From positions 1-6,520 of the forward strand of contig WLCY01000031.1 of assembly GCA_009705075.1 (NCBI GenBank): a stretch of DNA of 6,520 bases, given 5' to 3'. The translations under genes and the position numbers were made by a program. Positions 1-4,043 of this stretch are shown here, in pieces. The notes beneath the pieces are model-generated. The model was not told the origin of the DNA. It saw nothing but the letters and a program-made list of their open reading frames with translations, and did not search any database. Source of the stretch: Actinomycetota bacterium (lineage in GTDB: Bacteria > Actinomycetota > Actinomycetes > Nanopelagicales > Nanopelagicaceae). The stretch's first letter is position 1; every line of letters starts with the position of its first letter.

Positions 1-552
1 GCTACAGCGCTGGAACGCGCGGAAGTAGCAGTGGTAGTTCTCGACGCTTCGGTACCTCTTACCGAGCAGGATCTCCGAATTGTAAGCATGGTCGAAGAGG
101 CGGGCCGAGGCTTAGTTATCGTAATGAATAAGTGGGATTTGGTTGATGAAGAGCGCCAAATTCAATTGGACAAGGAACTTGAAAGAAATCTTGAACGCTT
201 TCCTTGGGCACAACGGGTCAACGTGTCGGCGAAAACTGGTTGGCATCGAGACCGATTAGCACCTGCACTTCGAACCGCTATCTCGAGTTGGGAGAAGCGC
301 GTACCAACTAGCAAGCTCAATTCCTTCCTTGGTGCTTTGATTGCTGCGACACCACCTCCGGTCCGAAGTGGAAAACAACCAAAGATTCGTTTTGCTACTC
401 AAGCAGCAATATGCCCACCCAAATTCGTGGTCTTTGCAAGCGAGTTTGTTGAAACTGCTTATCGTCGTTTCATAGAACGAAGATTGCGTGAAGAATTTGG
501 ATTCCCTGGAACGCCAGTAGAAGTAGTCGTCAAGGTCAAAGAACGAGATTAA
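1..552 (+). CDS. der: Ribosome biogenesis GTPase Der (EngA), 3' part; 5' end lies outside the window
   Basis: Der is a tandem-GTPase protein that binds the 50S subunit and is needed for its late assembly. Reading frame 1 is open from the first base to TAA at 550-552, giving 183 residues; a full Der is usually about 430-470. What remains is the end of the second G domain and the C-terminal KH-like domain. The DASxPxTEQD segment lies near residues 15-24. NKWD (G4, guanine specificity) is encoded at 127-138 and SAKTG (G5) at 226-240. The KH-like domain starts around residue 100 with LNSFLGALIAATPPP, continues through GKQPKIRFATQA, and ends with RRFIERRLREEFGFPGTPVEV, all typical of Der. An internal GTG at 31 is not the start, because family sequence continues upstream of it. 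The gene is followed after two bases by the phosphatidyltransferase, so the two are probably cotranscribed. Identification is secure; the missing N-terminal part cannot be assessed. Confidence 0.96.
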   Translation, partial: ATALERAEVAVVVLDASVPLTEQDLRIVSMVEEAGRGLVIVMNKWDLVDEERQIQLDKELERNLERFPWAQRVNVSAKTGWHRDRLAPALRTAISSWEKRVPTSKLNSFLGALIAATPPPVRSGKQPKIRFATQAAICPPKFVVFASEFVETAYRRFIERRLREEFGFPGTPVEVVVKVKERD

Positions 553-554
553 AA

Positions 555-1109
555 GTGTTTTCGCGTAACGAGATTCTTACTATTCCAAATGCCATTACGG
601 GAGTTCGAGCTTTAGGTATCCCACTCTTCCTCTGGGCTTACTTAAGTCTTGGAAATCTTCCACTAGCTTTCACAATCCTGCTTATTGGTGCGCTTTCAGA
701 TTATTTTGATGGAAAAGTAGCTAGAGCTATGAATCAGGAATCAAAGCTTGGAGCTGCTCTAGATCCGGCAATTGATCGTGCATACATTGCGGCAACTGTA
801 GTTGCGCTGGTAGTAAAAGAGATTGTTCCAGTATGGATCTTAATTGTTCTAGTTGGAAGGGACGTCTGGTTAGCTCTTGCTCTTTTACTGAAACGGAGCC
901 GGGGCACAGGGGTTTTCGAAGTAACTTTTCTTGGGAAGGCCGCCACTTTCAATCTGCTTTACGCCTTTCCTTTTCTTTTACTGAGCGGGGAATCACAATT
1001 CGGGCGCGCTTGCGCAGTTATCGGTTGGGCTTTTGCTATCTGGGGCATCGGACTATATTTGGTGACTGCTCTTCAGTACACGTATATCGCTGTTACGCAG
1101 AAGCGCTAA
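555..1109 (+). CDS. pgsA: CDP-alcohol phosphatidyltransferase (PgsA-like; PGP synthase or cardiolipin synthase type)
   Basis: This 184-residue integral membrane enzyme transfers a phosphatidyl group from CDP-diacylglycerol to an alcohol, making an anionic phospholipid at the cytoplasmic membrane. The family signature DxxDGxxARx8GxxxDxxxD is complete: D49, D52, G53, A56, R57, G66, D70 and D74, encoded at 699-776. These are the metal- and CDP-binding residues. Hydrophobic stretches lie at about 20-47, 76-100, 104-112, 129-145 and 152-175, consistent with the usual multi-helix membrane bundle. A GK pair (127-128) followed by AATFN recalls the conserved segment of actinobacterial PgsA2-type proteins (Rv1822 family). 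The acceptor cannot be read from sequence: glycerol-3-phosphate (PGP synthase) and phosphatidylglycerol (eukaryote-type cardiolipin synthase) are both possible. The start is GTG at 555, two bases after the der stop, with only a weak purine run upstream; translation is probably coupled to der. Fifteen bases separate it from gcvH. Confidence 0.9.
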   Translation: MFSRNEILTIPNAITGVRALGIPLFLWAYLSLGNLPLAFTILLIGALSDYFDGKVARAMNQESKLGAALDPAIDRAYIAATVVALVVKEIVPVWILIVLVGRDVWLALALLLKRSRGTGVFEVTFLGKAATFNLLYAFPFLLLSGESQFGRACAVIGWAFAIWGIGLYLVTALQYTYIAVTQKR

Positions 1110-1124
1110 GAAAAAGGGGAGACG

Positions 1125-1505
1125 ATGTCATTAATTCCAGATGATCTGCAATTTACAAAAGAACACGAATGGGTTGCGACAACTTCTGATCCTAAAACCT
1201 TTCGGATAGGGATTACAGATTTTGCACAAGGCGCACTCGGTGACATTGTGTACATACAACTTCCCAAAGTTGGGGATAGCGTTGTTGCTGGATCGATTTG
1301 TGGCGAAATTGAATCAACGAAGAGTGTGTCGGAAATTTATTCACCGCTAACTGGAACAATTGTTGCTGTTAACGGCAATTTGGATTCAGCGCCGGAAGCC
1401 GTAAATGCCGCTCCATATGGTGAAGGGTGGATCGCGGAAATAGCCATAACTGGGCCCTTGCCACACCTTCTTAGCCCGCAGGATTATTCAGCAATTACGG
1501 CTTGA
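1125..1505 (+). CDS. gcvH: Glycine cleavage system H protein
   Basis: GcvH is the small lipoylated shuttle of the glycine cleavage system. It accepts the aminomethyl group from GcvP, presents it to GcvT, and is reoxidised by dihydrolipoyl dehydrogenase. The protein has 126 residues, a normal length. The lipoyl lysine is K66, in the motif GEIESTKSVSEIYSP (residues 60-74), with its codon at 1320-1322. The N-terminal KEHEWV (12-17), the GITDFAQGALGDIVYIQLP segment (29-47) and the C-terminal PYGEGW are standard for the family. The ATG at 1125 is preceded by a strong ribosome binding site, AAGGGGAGA (1114-1122). It follows the phosphatidyltransferase gene after 15 bases, so it is probably in the der-pgsA transcription unit. 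Its partner gcvP lies about 2.5 kb downstream, beyond four other genes. Regulation is not evident; the 15-base gap is too short for a glycine riboswitch. Confidence 0.97.
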   Translation: MSLIPDDLQFTKEHEWVATTSDPKTFRIGITDFAQGALGDIVYIQLPKVGDSVVAGSICGEIESTKSVSEIYSPLTGTIVAVNGNLDSAPEAVNAAPYGEGWIAEIAITGPLPHLLSPQDYSAITA

Positions 1506-1530
1506 CCCGCCTGAATTCATTGAATAGTGT
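1502..1530 (+). promoter_or_regulatory. Possible promoter for garA-ftsR-BFN
   Basis: TTGACC (1502-1507, overlapping the gcvH stop) and TAGTGT (1525-1530) are separated by exactly 17 bases. They fit a housekeeping actinobacterial promoter, with a -10 of TAnnnT form. Transcription would begin near 1537, just before the palindrome at 1541-1558. Such matches arise by chance in A+T-rich spacers, so this is a candidate only. A second arrangement is possible: TTGAAC at 1541-1546 as the -35 and an ATATAGG segment at 1567-1573 as the -10. Confidence 0.35.
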
Positions 1531-1540
1531 CAGCCTTTAG

Positions 1541-1558
1541 TTGAACCTCAAGGTTCAA
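1541..1558. promoter_or_regulatory. Perfect palindrome, possible operator upstream of garA-ftsR
   Basis: TTGAACCTCAAGGTTCAA has 8-base arms (1541-1548 and 1551-1558) that pair perfectly around a CA centre. It lies in the 85-base gcvH-garA gap, 33 bases before the garA ATG. Read as RNA it is a stem of about 7 pairs with a 4-base loop, and no U-run follows, so it is a poor terminator. As DNA it looks like a dimer-binding operator. The MerR-family gene ftsR lies in the same downstream unit, so autoregulation is a reasonable guess. No binding evidence is available and I did not recognise the motif as a known site. Confidence 0.5.
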
Positions 1559-1590
1559 TTTCGAAAATATAGGAATTTGGGGGTCTCAAA

Positions 1591-2097
1591 ATGGTCACAC
1601 CTCCAACAGACATCCCGCAGAACCCAGGTGGCGGAAAAGAATTCGATCTCACAAGCACTCTCAATATTTCATCACTACGTTCTGTTCCGAGCCTTATAAA
1701 TGAAAATTCACTTCTCGACGCTCTTAGCGCAGAAGAATTCAATATTTTGAAGGATCTTTCGAGCGATAGCGCAATGTTCATTTCTATGGCGGGACCTGGC
1801 AAAGGCTCTCGATTCTTGCTTAACAGTGACTGTGTGACTATAGGACGTGACGTTACAAGTGAAATATTCCTAGATGATGTAACAGTTTCTAGAAAACATT
1901 GTCAGGTAATTCGTAATCGGGTTGGTTCGACTACATCTTTTGAAATTGAAGATTTGAAAAGCTTGAATGGAACTTATGTAAATGCAATCTCCAAGGTGCG
2001 AACTTCCCTAAATCATGGAGATGAAGTACAAGTTGGCAAGTATCGATTAACTTTCTTTAGCCCGGTTTCGGGCAAGAGAACTAACGAAATTCAATAA
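1591..2097 (+). CDS. garA: FHA-domain metabolic regulator, GarA/OdhI family
   Basis: In mycobacteria and corynebacteria GarA/OdhI is a soluble phosphothreonine-binding switch. Unphosphorylated, it inhibits 2-oxoglutarate dehydrogenase and alters glutamate metabolism; phosphorylation of an N-terminal threonine motif by PknG or PknB makes it bind itself and turn off. The 168-residue length matches (about 143-162 in those homologues). The FHA domain is at about residues 60-158. It has GSRFLL (72-77), GR (85-86), IFLDDVTVSRKH (92-103), SLNGTYVN (124-131) and GDEVQVGKYRLTFF. The phosphopeptide-binding R86, S100, R101, N126 and G127 are all present. The N-terminal tail carries LTSTLNI (20-26) where the relatives have ETTS, so T21 and T23 are the likely phosphosites. 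The start ATG at 1591 follows GGGGG (1579-1583) at 7 bases. It lies 9 bases before ftsR. No Ser/Thr kinase gene is visible in the window. Confidence 0.9.
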   Translation: MVTPPTDIPQNPGGGKEFDLTSTLNISSLRSVPSLINENSLLDALSAEEFNILKDLSSDSAMFISMAGPGKGSRFLLNSDCVTIGRDVTSEIFLDDVTVSRKHCQVIRNRVGSTTSFEIEDLKSLNGTYVNAISKVRTSLNHGDEVQVGKYRLTFFSPVSGKRTNEIQ

Positions 2098-2106
2098 GGG
2101 GAGTAG

Positions 2107-2820
2107 ATGAGCGTTCCTGCACGTGCTTATTTAAGCATCGGAGAAGTTTTAAGCAAGCTTCGTGGCGAGTTTTCAGATATCACGATTTCGAAAATTCGTT
2201 TCCTAGAGTCCGAGGGTTTAATTGAGCCGCAACGAACACCATCTGGGTATCGCAAATTCACAAATATAGATCTCGAAAGATTGCGTTATGTACTGGCCGC
2301 GCAACGAGATCAGTACCTGCCACTCCGCGTCATCAAAGAAAACTTGGACGCGCTAGACCGCGGATTGACTCCTTCGGCTACTCCTGGTTCGCCAGCTGCA
2401 CCACGACTAGCAACAATTGATGGCGAATTTGCTCCTTCCAATTTTATTCATGACAGCCAATTGCGGCTGTCTAGAGAGGAACTTTTACAATCCTCTGGAC
2501 TATTGGAAGCCCAATTAGTACAAATCGAATCCTTTGGACTTATAGAGATGAAAGGGAGATATTTTGATGCCGATGCACTGGCTGTTGCCAGGGCAGTAGC
2601 GGAGATGTCCTCTTTCGGAATCGAAGCCCGCCATCTGAGAAGTTTCAAGACAGCAGCAGATCGGGAAGTAGGTTTAGTCGAGCAAGTTATAACACCTTTG
2701 CTAAGACAGAAAGGTTCTGATGCTCAGGCAAGAGCTGAAGAAGTACAACGAGAATTGGCATCACTCTCTATTCGCCTACATGCAGCCCTTGTCGCATCCG
2801 GATTACATCGTTCTAAATAA
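2107..2820 (+). CDS. ftsR: MerR-family transcriptional regulator, FtsR type (Rv1828 family)
   Basis: This 237-residue DNA-binding protein belongs to the family of Rv1828 and of corynebacterial FtsR, which activates the cell-division gene ftsZ. The N-terminal winged helix-turn-helix spans about residues 8-80: YLSIGEVLSKL, then ITISKIRFLESEGLIEPQRTPSGYRKF (25-51) as recognition helix and wing, then DLERLRYVLAAQR. A linker rich in Pro, Ala, Ser and Thr (about 87-110) leads to a C-terminal domain (111-237). Within this, residues 121-183 (LSREELL, IESFGLIE, FDADALAVARAVAEM, GIEARHLRSFKTAA) echo the first domain, suggesting a second MerR-like fold. No cysteines or metal-binding pattern are seen, so it is not a metal or redox sensor of the usual MerR kind. 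The start ATG at 2107 follows AAGGGGAG (2096-2103), which overlaps the garA stop codon, so translation is probably coupled to garA. The BFN gene follows after 12 bases. Confidence 0.9.
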   Translation: MSVPARAYLSIGEVLSKLRGEFSDITISKIRFLESEGLIEPQRTPSGYRKFTNIDLERLRYVLAAQRDQYLPLRVIKENLDALDRGLTPSATPGSPAAPRLATIDGEFAPSNFIHDSQLRLSREELLQSSGLLEAQLVQIESFGLIEMKGRYFDADALAVARAVAEMSSFGIEARHLRSFKTAADREVGLVEQVITPLLRQKGSDAQARAEEVQRELASLSIRLHAALVASGLHRSK

Positions 2821-2822
2821 AT

Positions 2823-2851
2823 CCACCAAATTATGAATTATCAATTGGTGG
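2823..2851 (+). other. Stem-loop holding the BFN start codon
   Basis: CCACCAA (2823-2829) pairs perfectly with TTGGTGG (2845-2851). The 15-base loop contains the ATG at 2833-2835. In a second register CCACC pairs with GGTGG and AATT (2829-2832) with AATT (2843-2846), leaving one bulged A and a 10-base loop that begins exactly at the ATG. No Shine-Dalgarno sequence lies upstream. The structure could gate translation of this gene relative to ftsR. It could also be chance, since the right arm is coding sequence. Confidence 0.45.
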
Positions 2852-3303
2852 AAGTTGTTGGGGTGCGAGTTGAAATGCCCTCGAACCAACCGATAGTTCT
2901 CCTTAAAGAAGTTGGTGGAATTCGATATCTGCCAATCTGGGTTGGCGCAACAGAGGCAACTGCTATCGCTTTTGCTCAACAGGGATTAGTCCCACCGAGA
3001 CCTCTGACACATGACTTGATGAAAAATATTGTCAGTGACTTGGGTTCAAAGGTGAAAGGTGTGCAGCTAACCGAACTCCTCGACGGAGTTTTCTATTCGA
3101 ATATTCTCTTTGAGAGTGGGATCGAAGTTTCCGCCCGCCCGAGTGATTCCATCGCCCTGGCTATTCGCTGCGGAGCCCCCATTGAAGCATCGGAGAAACT
3201 CTTCGAAGCGGCTGGAATCGAGATACCAGATCAGGCAGATGACGAAGTTGAGGCCTTTCGAGAGTTTCTAGACCAGATCAACCCCGAAGATTTCTTAGGC
3301 TAG
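2833..3303 (+). CDS. Bifunctional nuclease-family (BFN, DUF151) protein, Rv1829 family
   Basis: This 156-residue protein matches the BFN/DUF151 family almost throughout. Family landmarks are VVGVRVEMPSNQPIVLL near the N-terminus, RYLPIWVGATEATAIAF (about 32-48), PRPLTHDLM (56-64), VSARPSDSIALAIR (100-113) and a C-terminal EVEAFREFLDQINPEDF. Plant and bacterial members have been reported to have nuclease activity. The role of the actinobacterial one next to ftsR and garA is not established, and I see no catalytic motif that would prove activity here. It is soluble, with no signal peptide or membrane segment. The ATG at 2833 gives MNYQLVEVVGVRVEMP, which agrees with where homologues begin; a GTG at 2848 is a less likely alternative. 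There is no recognisable ribosome binding site, only a stem-loop around the start. It is 12 bases after ftsR and probably in the same transcript. A hairpin covers its stop codon. Confidence 0.9.
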   Translation: MNYQLVEVVGVRVEMPSNQPIVLLKEVGGIRYLPIWVGATEATAIAFAQQGLVPPRPLTHDLMKNIVSDLGSKVKGVQLTELLDGVFYSNILFESGIEVSARPSDSIALAIRCGAPIEASEKLFEAAGIEIPDQADDEVEAFREFLDQINPEDFLG

Positions 3304-3313
3304 AAAATAGCCT
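3297..3313 (+). terminator. Hairpin over the BFN stop codon, possible tail-less terminator
   Basis: AGGCTA (3297-3302) and TAGCCT (3308-3313) form a perfect 6-base-pair stem with a GAAAA loop. The left arm includes the first two bases of the TAG stop codon (3301-3303). No U-rich tract follows, so this is not a classical intrinsic terminator; it could be a U-less actinobacterial-type terminator or an mRNA 3'-end protector. It sits at the start of a 143-base gap, where an operon end is plausible. Confidence 0.4.
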
Positions 3314-3370
3314 CCTGAGACAGTGAAATCTAACCCTCTAGCAAAAGTTGAGAGTTCTGCGTGTCGGTCA

Positions 3371-3399
3371 TTGCCCTCAAAGGCGGCCGGAACTAGCCT
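3371..3399 (+). promoter_or_regulatory. Possible promoter for the second MerR gene
   Basis: TTGCCC (3371-3376) and TAGCCT (3394-3399) are spaced by 17 bases, giving a TTG...TAnnnT arrangement with a start near 3406 and a leader of about 40 bases. This is the best promoter-like match in the 143-base gap between the BFN and resR-like genes. The rest of the gap (3304-3446) shows only weak short repeats and no credible gene. The match is by eye only. Confidence 0.35.
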
Positions 3400-3431
3400 T
3401 CTCTTAAATCCGATAAGGATCTTCCCCGATA

Positions 3432-3439
3432 GAAGTGAG
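3432..3439 (+). promoter_or_regulatory. Ribosome binding site that decides the resR-like start
   Basis: GAAGTGAG lies 7 bases before the ATG at 3447 and resembles the Shine-Dalgarno core. The in-frame GTG at 3435 lies inside this element and has nothing comparable at the right distance upstream (AAGGAT at 3415-3420 is about 14 bases away). I therefore place the start at 3447. Confidence 0.55.
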
Positions 3440-3446
3440 TTTCGAA

Positions 3447-3971
3447 ATGTCTGAAGTGACTGAGTCATCGGCACCCGAAATTGGTTACCGAGGAGCAACC
3501 GCATGTGTTGCTGCTGGTATTACATATCGACAATTAGATTATTGGGCACGTACTGGTCTAGTTGAACCAAGCGTGCAAGGTGCAAGCGGTTCTGGTTCTC
3601 AGCGACTATACGGATTTCGTGACATATTAGTTTTGAAGATAGTTAAGCGCCTACTTGATACTGGGGTATCTCTGCAAAATATTCGTTCCGCCGTGGATCA
3701 TTTGAGATCTCGTGGTGTTAGCGATTTAGAGCGAATGACTTTAATGAGCGACGGCGCGACTATCTACGAATGTGCAAGCGCAGATGAAATTGTTGACTTG
3801 TTGCAAGGTGGTCAAGGAGTCTTCGGAATAGCTATTGGTAAGGTTTGGAGTGAAGTAGAAGGTTCGCTAGCGTTGTTACAAGGCGAAAGTACGGTTACAG
3901 GAGAAAGTGTTGTAGTAAGTAGTGCTGTCAGTGATGAACTTTCAGATCGCAGAAAACGTAAATTAGCTTAA
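3447..3971 (+). CDS. MerR-family transcriptional regulator, Rv1830 (ResR) type
   Basis: This protein (174 residues from ATG 3447, or 178 from GTG 3435) belongs to the actinobacterial MerR subgroup of Rv1830. Rv1830 has been named ResR for its link to regrowth after antibiotic exposure in M. tuberculosis; carrying that role over to this organism is inference. The winged helix-turn-helix is at about residues 14-60: GYRGATACVAAGITYRQLDYWARTGLVEP, then a wing with GSGSQRLYGF, then RDILVLKIVKRLLDTGVSLQNIRSAVDHLR. The C-terminal part (about 95-150) has the conserved LERMTLMSDGATIYEC and LLQGGQGVFGIAIGKVW segments, typical of this group and unlike the effector domains of metal or drug sensors. The homologues I recall carry longer, variable N-terminal tails, so this one is trimmed. 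It follows a 143-base gap and may have its own promoter. gcvP begins 72 bases downstream on the same strand. Confidence 0.88.
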   Translation: MSEVTESSAPEIGYRGATACVAAGITYRQLDYWARTGLVEPSVQGASGSGSQRLYGFRDILVLKIVKRLLDTGVSLQNIRSAVDHLRSRGVSDLERMTLMSDGATIYECASADEIVDLLQGGQGVFGIAIGKVWSEVEGSLALLQGESTVTGESVVVSSAVSDELSDRRKRKLA

Positions 3972-3995
3972 GATTCTATCCTTCCCCAAGGAAAA

Positions 3996-4023
3996 GGAGT
4001 TAGCGCTCCACTTTTGTTATTTT
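3996..4023 (+). terminator. Weak terminator-like hairpin between resR-like gene and gcvP
   Basis: GGAG (3996-3999) pairs with CTCC (4006-4009), with a possible extra T-G pair inside leaving a TAGC loop. A T-rich run (4011-4023) follows, broken by G and A. The stem is short, so termination would be partial at best. Just upstream, CCTT/AAGG (3980-3991) and TTCC/GGAA (3982-3993) are small overlapping dyads. I could not find a convincing gcvP promoter in the 72-base gap; TTAGCG (4000-4005) with TAGATA (4023-4028) is spaced 17 but fits poorly. Confidence 0.3.
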
Positions 4024-4043
4024 AGATATAGGGGAGCGGTGGA

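Noticed and set aside
734..952. Minus-strand open frame of 72 codons inside the phosphatidyltransferase gene
   Set aside because: It lies opposite a well-supported gene with an intact catalytic motif, and its translation has no recognisable domain.
833..1144. Plus-strand open frame of 103 codons overlapping the end of the phosphatidyltransferase gene and the gcvH start
   Set aside because: It is an out-of-frame shadow of two secure genes with a low-complexity, Ser/Arg-rich translation and no family match.
1512..1525. Nested small dyads TGAATTCA and ATTCATTGAAT after gcvH
   Set aside because: Short A+T-rich dyads like these are expected by chance, and they fall within the spacer of the candidate promoter.
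1548..1802. Minus-strand open frame of 84 codons opposite the garA start
   Set aside because: It is antisense to the N-terminal region of garA, with no ribosome binding site or domain. Its overlap with the palindrome is incidental.
2448..2648. Minus-strand open frame of 66 codons opposite ftsR
   Set aside because: It is an antisense shadow of the conserved C-terminal domain of FtsR.
3332..3356. Imperfect inverted repeat AACCCTC...GAGAGTT in the BFN-resR gap
   Set aside because: Only 6 of 7 positions pair across an 11-base loop, and it is not related to the garA palindrome. It is too weak to call an operator.
3295..3504. Minus-strand open frame of 69 codons spanning the BFN-resR gap
   Set aside because: It is the only frame covering the gap, but its translation resembles no family and about a quarter of it is antisense to the ResR-like gene. 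I do not regard it as a gene.
3972..4043. Glycine riboswitch upstream of gcvP
   Set aside because: The spacer is only 72 bases, too short for even a typical single aptamer plus expression platform, and I see no aptamer-like core. The 15 bases before gcvH exclude one there too.
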